This document shows, piece by piece, positions 16,567-24,649 of a stretch of DNA of 64,000 nt. Within the stretch, counting starts at the first letter, position 1, and each line of letters begins with the position of its first letter. The position numbers and the translations under genes are program-made. Below the pieces are notes generated by a model. It saw nothing but the letters and a program-made list of their open reading frames with translations, was not told where the DNA came from and did no database searches. This DNA comes from Levilactobacillus cerevisiae (GTDB lineage: Bacteria; Bacillota; Bacilli; Lactobacillales; Lactobacillaceae), in assembly GCF_003946245.1 (NCBI RefSeq), contig NZ_RHNN01000009.1, positions 1 through 64,000 of the forward strand, read 5' to 3'.

Positions 16567-17526
16567 TTAATTGACGATGTACAGTGGATCTTGACCTTTG
16601 TCAACACGAACCGCATTCTTGGCCACGATAGCTGCCATGGCGTCCCGTGCTTCAACCGTGGCGTTCCCAACATGTGGCGTCAGGATAACGTTGTCTAAGG
16701 CCTTGAAGCCGTCATCAACGTTAGGTTCCGCTTCATAAACGTCCAAAGCAGCCCCAGCAAGCTCGCCAGTCTGTAAGGCTTCGAGTAAGGCGGCCTCGTC
16801 AATAACGGGTCCCCGCGCGGCGTTGATCAGGTATGCCGAGTTCTTCATTTGCTTAAATTGTGCAGCACCAATCATATGGTGGGTGTGATCATTCAGTGGG
16901 CAATGTAAGGTTAAGACATCACTCTTATCGAGAACCTCATCCAAGGTGGCGTAGGTCGCGTTGAGACTTTCCTCAGTGGCAGCGTCGAGTGGGTGACGTT
17001 GCGTGTAGACGATCTTCATGTCAAATGCGGCCATCCGCTTAGCAACGGCTTGGCCAATTTGACCCATTCCAACGATCCCTAAGGTCTTGCCAGCCAGTTC
17101 GTGGCCCAGGAAGAAGAGTGGGGACCAGCCGTCAAAGCCTTTGGTCCGCATTAATTTGTCACCTTCAACCATCCGGTGAGCCAGGGTAATGATTAAACCG
17201 GTCGTGACTTCAGCGGTGGATACCGTTGAAACCTTGGGGGTGTTGGTGACGGGGATATTCTTGGAACGAGCGTATGCTGCGTCAATGTTGTTAAACCCAG
17301 CACCGTAGTTGGCAATAATCTTCAACTGAGGATCGGCATCGATAACGTCCTTGTCCACTTGTGTAGAAAGGGGCGTGATCAAGTAGTCCTTACCGACAAT
17401 CCGCTTTAACAACTCGTCCTTGGTGATTAATCCACTGCCTGAATAGCTTTCAACGTCAAGCCCGGCATCGTTTAGGATGTCCAAGGCTGACTGGGGAATT
17501 GGTGCAGTTACTAAAACACTGGTCAT
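16567..17526 (-). CDS. NAD-dependent D-2-hydroxyacid dehydrogenase family protein
   Basis: A 319-residue oxidoreductase of the D-isomer-specific family. The NAD fold has GIVGMGQIGQAV (glycines 153, 155, 158). Catalytic elements are visible as NAARG (Arg), a DVYEAEP segment (Glu) and TPHVGNAT (His). It reduces a 2-keto acid to the D-hydroxy acid or the reverse; glyoxylate/hydroxypyruvate-like substrates are as likely as pyruvate, and it lacks the usual D-Ldh features I would expect. ATG 17526 is eight bases after AAGGAG; a GTG nine bases upstream sits against the ribosome site. Single gene with its own terminator. Confidence 0.88.
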   Translation of the reverse strand: MTSVLVTAPIPQSALDILNDAGLDVESYSGSGLITKDELLKRIVGKDYLITPLSTQVDKDVIDADPQLKIIANYGAGFNNIDAAYARSKNIPVTNTPKVSTVSTAEVTTGLIITLAHRMVEGDKLMRTKGFDGWSPLFFLGHELAGKTLGIVGMGQIGQAVAKRMAAFDMKIVYTQRHPLDAATEESLNATYATLDEVLDKSDVLTLHCPLNDHTHHMIGAAQFKQMKNSAYLINAARGPVIDEAALLEALQTGELAGAALDVYEAEPNVDDGFKALDNVILTPHVGNATVEARDAMAAIVAKNAVRVDKGQDPLYIVN

Positions 17527-17678
17527 GAGTGTCACTCCTTCAGTAAAATTTCATTTCACAAGTCCATTGTAATCGTTTTCATTGAAGAAAGCATCCGTTC
17601 ATGAAAATTCTTTCGAAAAAGTCCGCTAAACGTGGTAAGCTGTGAAGGACAAACTGGACAGCAAGGAGGGTGACAACC

Positions 17679-17885
17679 GTGAAAGTTTTGACAGCACTAC
17701 TGATCATCCTATTGACCGCCGGATTGATTGGCGGTACCGTTTGGTTGATGGTGAGCCTCACCGTGGCGGCGTGGTTAGAAGTTATGATTGGTGTTGTGGG
17801 ATTTGTTCTGGCTACGGTCGTCAATTTAGTCCTCTATTGGTTCCTTTGGCCACGTCCTGAACCCAGTGATGAGGAAGACGATTAA
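17679..17885 (+). CDS. Small two-span membrane protein, 68 aa
   Basis: Not recognised by family. Two hydrophobic segments (about residues 3-25 and 29-52) and an acidic tail ending DEEDD. Start GTG 17679 is nine bases after AAGGAGG; a GTG at 17670 touches the ribosome site. Its strong ribosome site and composition support a real gene. It is divergent from the dehydrogenase and followed by a family-B element. Confidence 0.65.
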   Translation: MKVLTALLIILLTAGLIGGTVWLMVSLTVAAWLEVMIGVVGFVLATVVNLVLYWFLWPRPEPSDEEDD

Positions 17886-17899
17886 GCTGGTGGTGAGTG

Positions 17900-17967
17900 G
17901 GGATGAGAGTGGGACCAAAGGCCAGACTCGCGTTGCATCTTCAAAACCGCATTGCTGAAACGTGGAA
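17900..17967 (+). repeat. Dispersed element B, copy 2 (rearranged)
   Basis: Carries GGATGAGAGTGGGACCAAAG and, in inverted orientation relative to copies 1 and 3, ATTGCTGAAACGTGG. The two arms of the element are therefore seen here as left-arm material, consistent with a palindromic ancestor. It lies just after the small membrane protein gene. Confidence 0.55.
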
Positions 17968-17984
17968 CAAAATAGTTCGTCACA

Positions 17985-18156
17985 CAAAAAAAGACCATTA
18001 CGATAAGTCGCAATGGCCAAAGAGTAAGGTTACAACATAATTGGGGGATTATGCTGTAAAAAATTTCATCTACTTTGGGGGAGTAAAATGAAATCTGTCT
18101 GTTGAATGAGGACAGAAGCCTCACGCGCAGGTCTGGTCAATCCAAACCTACCCGCA
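17985..18156 (-). ncRNA. Candidate small regulatory RNA with two C-rich hairpin loops
   Basis: On the minus strand, a TACTATA -10-like box (18167-18161) precedes about 170 bases with four hairpins. First AGGTTTGG/CCAGACCT (18149-18129). Then ATTTCAT...ATGAAAT (18094-18063) and TTACAGCATAAT/ATTATGTTGTAA (18059-18030), both with CCCCCAA in the loop. Last a terminator stem with T7 (18018-17985). C-rich loops that can pair with Shine-Dalgarno sequences are typical of Gram-positive regulatory RNAs such as the streptococcal csRNAs. No reading frame of note. Expression and targets are inference. Confidence 0.55.
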
Positions 18157-18312
18157 ACTTTATAGTACCTCATTCCTTTAGAAATTGCCATTAAAATATA
18201 AATATTTCGCTAAACTGGTTAAGCCGTTGAAGGGCAACAAACAGGTTGTGGTCGCCTGCCAACGGTTAACGGGTTAGTTAGGCGAATCAACAAAAGTGAG
18301 AGGATGATTTTT

Positions 18313-18993
18313 ATGGCGGAAAAAACGCTAAAAGTAGGAAGTTTCATGGTGTGGCTGTGGGTAATCCTACTAGTCATTATTTTAAATATCGTACAAGTGC
18401 CGCTGCTGTTTTTAGGTAACGGTGCGTTAGGTGTCCGAATTCTGTGGTCGGTGGTGTACCTCGCAGGCTTCATTGCGACAATCATTTTAGGACTCTGGGT
18501 CTACCACCGCGTCCATCCCGTGAAGTGGCAACGCCTATCCGGGAAAGACTGGTGGTTGATGATCCGGGGCTACGTCTTTGTGATTGTGGTTGAGATGGTG
18601 CTGGGCGTGTTGAATAACCTCATTTATCATCAAACCAGTACGGCTAACAACCAGGCCATCGCTTCCTTTATGGGGCAGGGAACGCTGACGTTGGTGCTGC
18701 TGAGTTTGACCGCTGTTTTTGCCAGTCCGATTATTGAAGAAGTCACGTTTAGAGGGCTCTTGGTCGATGGTTGTTTTCCGGCTAAAATGTTTTGGATTCC
18801 GATCATTGTCAGTGGGGTGGCATTTTCCATCGTCCACATGAGCAGCAATCCAATCAGCTGGTTGATTTACGCGGTCATGGGGGGCACGTTTGCCTACGTG
18901 TACAAGCGAACGGGGAAGTTGCAGAGCACCATTATTCTTCACGGGTTCAATAACCTGATTGCGGTGGGCGCCATGCTGTGGACGCTGCACTAA
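18313..18993 (+). CDS. CPBP family intramembrane glutamic endopeptidase
   Basis: A 226-residue membrane protein with about seven spans and the CPBP (CAAX protease/bacteriocin-processing, formerly Abi) motifs: EEVTFR (E142, E143, R147), FSIVH with H175, and the last motif LHGFNN with H210 and N213/N214. These residues form the intramembrane active site. In lactobacilli such proteins are linked to bacteriocin immunity or surface-protein processing; no bacteriocin gene is nearby, so the role is open. ATG 18313 is nine bases after AGAGG; the ATG at 18304 overlaps that site. Confidence 0.9.
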   Translation: MAEKTLKVGSFMVWLWVILLVIILNIVQVPLLFLGNGALGVRILWSVVYLAGFIATIILGLWVYHRVHPVKWQRLSGKDWWLMIRGYVFVIVVEMVLGVLNNLIYHQTSTANNQAIASFMGQGTLTLVLLSLTAVFASPIIEEVTFRGLLVDGCFPAKMFWIPIIVSGVAFSIVHMSSNPISWLIYAVMGGTFAYVYKRTGKLQSTIILHGFNNLIAVGAMLWTLH

Positions 18994-19046
18994 CCTGGCC
19001 AGAATAAGAGAACCGACGAACAAACTTTTTCTATAAAAATAGAATC

Positions 19047-19098
19047 AAGCCGTTTCCACCAAGACGCTGCGACTGGCGTTGGTGGAGACGGCTTTTTC
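19047..19098 (+). terminator. Terminator after the CPBP protease gene
   Basis: Long stem AGCCGTTTCCACCAA / TTGGTGGAGACGGCT (one G-U) followed by T5, about 55 bases after the stop codon. Confidence 0.85.
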
Positions 19099-19150
19099 TG
19101 TGAGGGTTTCACTATCTAATGACGAATGAGTCAGAATCGCTTGGGTTGAA

Positions 19151-19196
19151 GACAAAAAAATCCGGTCAGTCGCCAATGGGCGGAACTGATCGGATA
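19151..19196 (-). terminator. Terminator of the OhrR-like regulator gene
   Basis: Minus strand: ATCCGATCAGT / ACTGACCGGAT stem with an inner CGCC/GGCG, then T7. It begins a few bases after the stop codon at 19200. Confidence 0.85.
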
Positions 19197-19199
19197 TCC

Positions 19200-19679
19200 T
19201 TAAACCTGCTTATCGACCTCTCGGGCAATCTTACGTTCCTGACTGACCGTATCAAGTTGACTCTTAACGGTGACTAATTCACCCATCATGTCGTCGATCT
19301 CATCGTCTGACATGTCTAGCAGTGTTTGGCACTGACCAATGCGTGAGTAAACCTCATCGCGTTTTTCCTCGGCCATTTCGGTCAGGTGAATCAAGACTTG
19401 GCGTTCATCAGTTCGACTACGAACCCGTTCGACCCAGCCTTGCTTCTCCAGTCGCTTGAGGAGGGGCGTCAACGTCCCGCTATCTAATTCTAGGCGGTCA
19501 CCTAATTGGTGAACAGTAAGCGGTGCATCTTCCCACAAGACCAACATGGCAATGTATTGGGGATAAGTTAGACCAAAGGGTGCCAACGCGCTTTGGTAAA
19601 AATGGTTAAACTTCTTGCTGGCAGAGTAGATGGAGAAACAGAGTTGTTCATCCAATAGGATGGGATTAACTTTTGACAT
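19200..19679 (-). CDS. OhrR-like MarR family peroxide-sensing repressor
   Basis: A 159-residue MarR protein of the OhrR branch: a single conserved N-terminal cysteine, C14 in [16 protein letters not shown], then the family pattern [14 protein letters not shown] and winged [23 protein letters not shown] / RSRTDERQV. In OhrR this cysteine is oxidised by organic hydroperoxides and repression is lifted. Ribosome site AAAGGAGG precedes ATG 19679. The usual partner ohrA is not adjacent, so it either controls a distant gene or only itself; an operator overlaps its own promoter. Confidence 0.87.
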   Translation of the reverse strand: MSKVNPILLDEQLCFSIYSASKKFNHFYQSALAPFGLTYPQYIAMLVLWEDAPLTVHQLGDRLELDSGTLTPLLKRLEKQGWVERVRSRTDERQVLIHLTEMAEEKRDEVYSRIGQCQTLLDMSDDEIDDMMGELVTVKSQLDTVSQERKIAREVDKQV

Positions 19680-19712
19680 GGCACAGGCCTCCTTTCAATT
19701 ACTTTCCAGAGT

Positions 19713-19741
19713 ATTGTATACAATTAAATTGCCACTTGCAA
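19713..19741 (-). promoter_or_regulatory. Promoter with overlapping OhrR-box-like operator
   Basis: Minus strand: -35 TTGCAA (19741-19736), a 17-base spacer and -10 TACAAT (19718-19713). Plus-strand TACAATTAAATTG (19719-19731) resembles the Bacillus OhrR box and occupies the spacer; TTGTATACAA (19714-19723) is also palindromic. This predicts autoregulation of the OhrR-like gene. Confidence 0.65.
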
Positions 19742-20286
19742 GTAAAAAAGCTCTCATCGGTCAAAAAACACGGAACTTGGTCGACGTTTGTTCGGTGAGC
19801 TACCTCAAGGTGGCGATAGCGTAACATCAAAATAATTATATAGCATATCGACAGCTAAGTTCAACGATTATTGATGAAATAAGTTTTTACTATAAGCAAA
19901 TGGTTGAAAATTATAATATTGTTGTGGGTATGCGAGACCTAAGATGGTCGCTGATCAGGTATGCTAAGTACCTGAGAGACAGAATCTTTACGTCAGTAGA
20001 TGTTCAGTCGTCATGGTAACGAATTGAAAAAAGTGACACGTTTTCTAAATGAAAAGCAAATACCTTAGCCGGTGAACTATCTATCGCTAAGTATAGCAGA
20101 ATTTTTGTAAAATAAAAGTAAAATTAGTGAAATTAACCAGTTTAAGCGCGGACGGCGGGGACTTCTGAAGAATTGAATAATCACAATGTAAAATGGTTAT
20201 CAGATGATAGTTTAATTGAATATAACTGCTAGTTTATGGCGGAAATGAAACACGGTCGAACTGGTTCTTCGGGGGTACAATTCACC
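19742..20286. other. AT-rich gap upstream of the adhesin gene
   Basis: About 545 bases with no credible gene. Two small hairpins are visible: CAGGTA/TACCTG near 19958-19976 and CTTAGC/GCTAAG near 20066-20093. The composition is more AT-rich than the neighbours. Together with the 5' leader it forms a long regulatory or remnant region before the surface protein. Confidence 0.4.
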
Positions 20287-20314
20287 TTGATATTTACACA
20301 GGATGGGTTACAAT
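20287..20314 (+). promoter_or_regulatory. Promoter candidate for the LRR adhesin
   Basis: -35 TTGATA (20287-20292), 16-base spacer, -10 TACAAT (20309-20314). It would give an untranslated leader of about 180 bases before ATG 20501. Confidence 0.55.
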
Positions 20315-20500
20315 GTGGGTGTAGAGTTATTTATCCACTTTAGCCGATTTGTGAGGAAACTCTGTAACTGTAAATAAAAATCAAGTGGAGCAGATAACCG
20401 GATAAGATTGTGGGCACGTCTGAAAATAATAGTTTATTATATGTGCTTACTAGGGAAGGACATCTGTCAAGGGACAGAGGAACCGAGGAGGTCGTGGATC

Positions 20501-22870
20501 ATGAAACGCACAGTGACCGGAGAAACCAAAGAACATTATAAATCCTATAAGGCAGGGAAACGTTGGATTTATACTTGTATCACGGTGATCGCTGTTGGAC
20601 TGGGTTTGGTAGGCGCAAGCGAAGGGACAGCGCAGGCGGCAACGGACCCAGCGGGTGATGTAGCGCCAGTCAGTCAGGTTGTTCAAGCGCCAGCAGTTAC
20701 GAAGGAGACAGTGCCGGCAGTTACGCCTGAGAAACAAGTAGTTGACTCCAAAGTAGCGCAACCAGACACGAATGATAACGTCGTAAATAAAAGCGGTTCC
20801 AAAAATGATGGTCCGGTCGTAAATGAGCCTAAAGACAATACAGGGGAACCCGCAACTGAAAAGGCAGACGTGCAAGATCCAACAACAGTGACACCACCAG
20901 CCGCTGAGAATCCAGACACGTCGACGTCAGGGGTAGATCAGCCCGTTACGAAGCCAGCTGAAGTGAAAGACACCACAACGGACAAACAAGTCAATAACCT
21001 GACGCCACCCACTGATCCAGTTAAACCAGTGACGGTTACGCCAAACAGACACATGATGATGCGGGCGGCGGTGGCTAAGGTTTCGCAAGGGCCAAAGGAT
21101 TTAACGGCAGTGCCTGTCACCTATGCGCCAGATTATTATAAAATCAACGGTAAAGATGCTACTGAGTGGATGCCAGATGCCAGTCTAAGAGCGTTACTCA
21201 TCGGCTCAATCGACAAGCAATACTACAACGCAAACGGTACAGTGACCTCAGCAGACCTGTACCAATATGCCGGCTTTGATGATGACTGGATGAAGTATGG
21301 CGTGAATACCTTCGAACAATACTTTAACCTTGCACCGATTAAGAATCTAGAAGGCCTGCAATACTTCACCAATCTGCGGTCCATCCACTTATCCAATGCC
21401 GAATTACCTAAGGATGGCATGATTGATTTCTCATTTGCTCCTAACTTACGGGAGTTTAGCATCTTCAACGTAGATGACGTGACTACTGATTGGCAGACAA
21501 CGGCGGATGACGTCCTAAAAGCCTACTTTGCCAGCAACTCGCAACTTCAGTACCTGGATTTGAATAATATTAATTTGACTGGTGGCTTTCCAGACCTGAC
21601 GGCGTACCCTGAATTGTACATGGTGAGCTTCAGTGATAACCAAATGACCGGGAACTTACCTGACATTTCCTACTTGAAAAATATTTGGGAACTCAACGTC
21701 AACAGCAACCAATTAAGTGGCCAGTTGCCAGATATTTCGAATTGGTCGGTACAGAGCTTACGGATTTCAAATAACAAGTTTACCGGGACGTTACCAAACA
21801 CGGCAACGTTAACGAGTTTGGAATATGCCACGAATCAAATTAGCACGGGAATTGTTCCCGGATCTTATACGCCGGGGACCTTCATGGTTGGTTACGGGCA
21901 GACGCTGAACAACACGCATCACGTCTTAACGAATGCAGCGCACAGCTTTGATCCAACCGATGGCACATTTACCAACTTCATGGACTTTACAACCGGTCAG
22001 ACGGTTGACTCGATTAAGATGGTGCCGGGGAAATTTAGCAATGGTGCCTTGGTCGTCTACGCCATCGTTTCTACGGACAACGTGGTCAATCACAACCAGT
22101 GGGCGCTGAACCAAACGGATGCGTCCAGTTGGTTCACGGTGACCGCGGATCCGAATAACGCTGACGGATTCCTGCTGGTAGCCAATATGGCAGCCAAGGA
22201 TGGCGATTACGTCATTAAAGTGGTCACGAGCGATGGTACGACCAGCGATTACAGTGGCTGGGTGAACTTCTCCGTGATAAATAAGATGAAGACAGTAACG
22301 CCAGTCACACCAGAGACGCCGGATCCAGATGCAACTACGGGGACCGTGACGGTTGTTAGCGTCGATGAAAAGGGGAATGCTATCAGCACCAAGGTCGTCA
22401 CCGGTAACGTTGGCGATGCCTTCAACATTGACGCGCCTGAGGTAACGGGCTACCAGGTAACGGGCAAGACCAACGCCACTGGAACCTACACGGCGGCCGG
22501 TCAGACGATTACGTTTACCTACACGAAAGACAGTCAAGTGACAACTGGCGGGGATGGTGCAACGATTGATGAGACCTCGCCCGCCGATAAGGTAGCTGGG
22601 AAGACGACTACCGGGGGCGCGGCCGATACGCTCACGGGTAAGAAACAGCAGGTCGCCAGCCAAACGCCTAGTGCTGTAACCAACTTAAAGGCGAGTGGCC
22701 AAGCGGCAACGGTTGCCGAGAATACCAATACCCGTGCTCAGCAACAAGCGCAAACGACGACCTTACCACAGACTAGCGAAGTTCGGACTGGTAACTATGT
22801 CTTGGCGGGCCTTGCCACACTGATCGGTGCGCTGGGCTTGGCTGGATTAAAGTTACGGAAGCATGAATAG
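20501..22870 (+). CDS. Cell-wall-anchored leucine-rich-repeat protein with MucBP domain (LPQTSE sorting signal)
   Basis: A 789-residue surface protein. Order: KxYKxGKxW-type signal (HYKSYKAGKRWIYT, cleavage near AQAA at about 46); Thr/Pro/Val-rich linker to about 180; leucine-rich repeats about 240-430 (LQYLDLNNINLTGGFPDL, WELNVNSNQLSGQLPDI); a beta-rich stretch; one MucBP-like domain about 614-680 (TVTVVSVDEKGNAIS...GYQVTG); sorting signal LPQTSE at 755-760, hydrophobic span and KLRKHE tail. LPQTxE is the motif variant reported for L. plantarum sortase substrates. Likely an adhesin for mucus or host or plant surfaces. ATG 20501 follows GAGGAGG; an upstream in-frame extension lacks a ribosome site. 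Confidence 0.9.
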   Translation: MKRTVTGETKEHYKSYKAGKRWIYTCITVIAVGLGLVGASEGTAQAATDPAGDVAPVSQVVQAPAVTKETVPAVTPEKQVVDSKVAQPDTNDNVVNKSGSKNDGPVVNEPKDNTGEPATEKADVQDPTTVTPPAAENPDTSTSGVDQPVTKPAEVKDTTTDKQVNNLTPPTDPVKPVTVTPNRHMMMRAAVAKVSQGPKDLTAVPVTYAPDYYKINGKDATEWMPDASLRALLIGSIDKQYYNANGTVTSADLYQYAGFDDDWMKYGVNTFEQYFNLAPIKNLEGLQYFTNLRSIHLSNAELPKDGMIDFSFAPNLREFSIFNVDDVTTDWQTTADDVLKAYFASNSQLQYLDLNNINLTGGFPDLTAYPELYMVSFSDNQMTGNLPDISYLKNIWELNVNSNQLSGQLPDISNWSVQSLRISNNKFTGTLPNTATLTSLEYATNQISTGIVPGSYTPGTFMVGYGQTLNNTHHVLTNAAHSFDPTDGTFTNFMDFTTGQTVDSIKMVPGKFSNGALVVYAIVSTDNVVNHNQWALNQTDASSWFTVTADPNNADGFLLVANMAAKDGDYVIKVVTSDGTTSDYSGWVNFSVINKMKTVTPVTPETPDPDATTGTVTVVSVDEKGNAISTKVVTGNVGDAFNIDAPEVTGYQVTGKTNATGTYTAAGQTITFTYTKDSQVTTGGDGATIDETSPADKVAGKTTTGGAADTLTGKKQQVASQTPSAVTNLKASGQAATVAENTNTRAQQQAQTTTLPQTSEVRTGNYVLAGLATLIGALGLAGLKLRKHE

Positions 22871-23027
22871 AAATGTCGTGGGGGATACGAAGAGGCGTAA
22901 ATAAATTAGCCATTGGGTAAGTAAGATGAGCGGTTGAACGGTCGCTAAATAATCCTGATAACAGCCACCGACAATTAACTGTGTTATCTTACAGTTGTTC
23001 CTAATCCTGATGGGGACGGTAATATAA

Positions 23028-23065
23028 GGCCACTAGCGGCAGGATTGACCGCTAGTGGTTTTGTT
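23028..23065 (+). terminator. Terminator of the adhesin gene
   Basis: Perfect stem CCACTAGCGG / CCGCTAGTGG, loop CAGGATTGA, then TTTTGTTT, about 160 bases downstream of the stop codon. Confidence 0.8.
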
Positions 23066-23150
23066 TACGCAAAAATAGGGAGAAAACGGGGATAACCATT
23101 GTTCTTGCGGAAGTGACCCGGTATACTGGAAACATTGAGGGGGCATGACC

Positions 23151-23654
23151 GTGATTCGCTGGTTACCATACATCATTGTGAGCTGCGTTTGGGCAGGCAT
23201 GACTGTGCAAGCGTTTCGGCATCAGCGCTACCGGCGACTGTTCTGGTGGTTAGGGTGTTGGGCCTTGGCGACATTGACCTGGACGCCCATTGCCTTCTCA
23301 TTTGGCAGTTCCAGTGTCGGCCAAGTGATGACACATTGGATTGCCGGGGGTATTTGGGTGCTCCGACCGTTTGAACGGGCCAGCATGGACACGTCCTTTT
23401 GGCTGAACATCGTGATGACGGTGCCCCAAAGAATTCTATTGAAAATGAATTGGCCGCGGTTACGCTGGCCCCAGTGGCTCCTAGCAGGGGTCGCCACCGG
23501 GCTGACGTTAGAAGCGGGTCAGGCACTGGGAAATTGGCTGGTCAGCCTTGGTCGGTGGGTCGATATCAATGACGTCATCACAAATGGCTTGGGTGTCTTC
23601 ATAGGTGCCTTTCTGATGTCGTGGATTCAGCGCCGGGACCAAGCAAAAATATGA
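23151..23654 (+). CDS. VanZ family membrane protein
   Basis: A 167-residue protein with about four membrane spans and the VanZ pattern near the end: LTLEAGQALGNWLVSLGRWVDINDVITNGLGVFIG, in which R..DINDVxxN is the conserved core. VanZ proteins lower teicoplanin susceptibility in enterococci, but most relatives have no assigned role. Start GTG 23151 is seven bases after GAGGGGG; ATG 23145 is too close to it. The next gene begins 13 bases later with a ribosome site overlapping this stop codon, so the two are probably co-transcribed. Confidence 0.85.
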   Translation: MIRWLPYIIVSCVWAGMTVQAFRHQRYRRLFWWLGCWALATLTWTPIAFSFGSSSVGQVMTHWIAGGIWVLRPFERASMDTSFWLNIVMTVPQRILLKMNWPRLRWPQWLLAGVATGLTLEAGQALGNWLVSLGRWVDINDVITNGLGVFIGAFLMSWIQRRDQAKI

Positions 23655-23667
23655 GGGGGAAACAAAA

Positions 23668-23961
23668 TTGTTTATGACAACTGGTGGGCTTAATCGGGCT
23701 CACGCCATTCAGGGAATTTTAACGACCACGACGAGTACCATGTTACGGTCGGAAAAACCGGATGAATTTTCATTATTTGATAAATTATTCGATGAGGCAA
23801 AACAAAATTTAATGAAGCAAGCACAAGAGGCGAAAGCCGATGGCCTGATTGAAGTTCGCTTTAATACCGAGGTTGTGCGAATGAATGTGGCACCGAAATT
23901 TTTGGTTGTGCACGCCTACGGAACAGCCGTAAAATTCCCAAGTTCAAAAAAAACTGAATAA
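23668..23961 (+). CDS. UPF0145-like small protein
   Basis: A 97-residue soluble protein whose middle and end (DEAKQNLMKQAQEAKADGLIEVRFNTEVV...VVHAYGTAVKF) parallel the C-terminal half of the YbjQ/UPF0145 protein at 3640-3960, including the AYGTAVK ending. The N-terminal half is diverged. Start TTG 23668 is eight bases after GAGGGGG, which overlaps the VanZ stop codon; the ATG at 23674 would be 14 bases away. Function unknown. Confidence 0.68.
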   Translation: MFMTTGGLNRAHAIQGILTTTTSTMLRSEKPDEFSLFDKLFDEAKQNLMKQAQEAKADGLIEVRFNTEVVRMNVAPKFLVVHAYGTAVKFPSSKKTE

Positions 23962-24012
23962 AGGCTTCCCTTTTATTCAAGTTTAGTGTAATATATTATT
24001 TGTTGTTGAGTT

Positions 24013-24096
24013 GCCCCGATGGCGGAACTGGCAGACGCGCAGCGTTCAGGTCGCTGTTTGAGTGATCAAGTACAGGTTCGAATCCTGCTCGGGGCA
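24013..24096 (+). tRNA. tRNA-Leu(CAG)
   Basis: An 84-base class II tRNA; acceptor GCCCCGA/TCGGGGC, anticodon CAG in loop TTCAGGT, a long variable arm and discriminator A. It stands alone with its own terminator. Confidence 0.95.
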
Positions 24097-24131
24097 TAAC
24101 TAACACATCGGTAGCGGTGCATAACCGCTTC

Positions 24132-24156
24132 AAACGTCTAGAAATAGGCGTTTTTT
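24132..24156 (+). terminator. Terminator of tRNA-Leu
   Basis: AAACGTCTA / TAGGCGTTT stem with a GAAA tetraloop, running into T6. Confidence 0.8.
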
Positions 24157-24185
24157 GTTTGTCCAAAATTCAAACGTCGTTGCTG

Positions 24186-24221
24186 GGAGCCACGTATCCA
24201 TGATGGAAACGTGGCTTTTTG
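24186..24221 (+). terminator. Second terminator-like hairpin after tRNA-Leu
   Basis: AGCCACGT / ACGTGGCT stem followed by T5, 30 bases after the first terminator. Possibly a tandem terminator. Confidence 0.6.
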
Positions 24222-24425
24222 GTGTATGTACTGAAATGAACGTGCCCGCTCCTAACGCAACGTCGCATTTTTTTCAAAAAAACACCTGACACCCGTCTTG
24301 GCAATGTAAAATTGGAAGGCTAAATACTACGGCTAAGTAAGCCTACATAGACTATGACCAATGGTTACGAGCAAATGTTGCCAGGCCAGCGACAATCATA
24401 GCAATGTCATGGTGAAAAATAATCC

Positions 24426-24489
24426 TAACCGGAGGAGGCCCCAGGCTATCCCATAGCAGCCGGAATCTCTGGCAGCCGCAGGTGGCAAT
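24426..24489 (+). repeat. Dispersed element A, copy 4 (internally deleted)
   Basis: Begins TAACCGGAGGAGGCC like the 5' ends of copies 2 and 3, then jumps to the shared 3' block (CCATAGCAGCCGGAATCTCT, GGCAGCCGCAGGTGGCAATT). The central hairpins are absent. It lies in the 430 bases between the tRNA terminators and argS copy 1; apart from a promoter nothing else was recognised there. Confidence 0.7.
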
Positions 24490-24573
24490 TTCCGGCTAAT
24501 TTATGGATCGAATTTCTGCTAGCTGATCTTTCAACGTTTAAGCTTTAACCATAAAAAATAAAGGGGCACACCT

Positions 24574-24601
24574 TTGACGCCCTGAGGAAATAGTGTACAC
24601 T
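24574..24601 (+). promoter_or_regulatory. Promoter of argS copy 1
   Basis: -35 TTGACG (24574-24579), 16-base spacer, -10 TACACT (24596-24601). The leader is only about 40 bases and has no T-box, unlike argS copy 2. Confidence 0.65.
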
Positions 24602-24649
24602 GAGACTAATCAGCATAATCATACTTGAACTACAGGGAGGAAATTTCGT

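Noticed and set aside
18088-18105. Five-codon plus-strand frame after GGGGGAG (ATG to TGA) in the small-RNA region
   Set aside because: Ribosome-site-like G runs here are the complement of the C-rich loops; the terminator T run is on the minus strand, so plus-strand translation is less likely.
21926-22663. 245-codon minus-strand frame inside the adhesin gene
   Set aside because: It is antisense to a protein with clear LRR and MucBP domains; no ribosome site and an unlikely arginine-rich composition.
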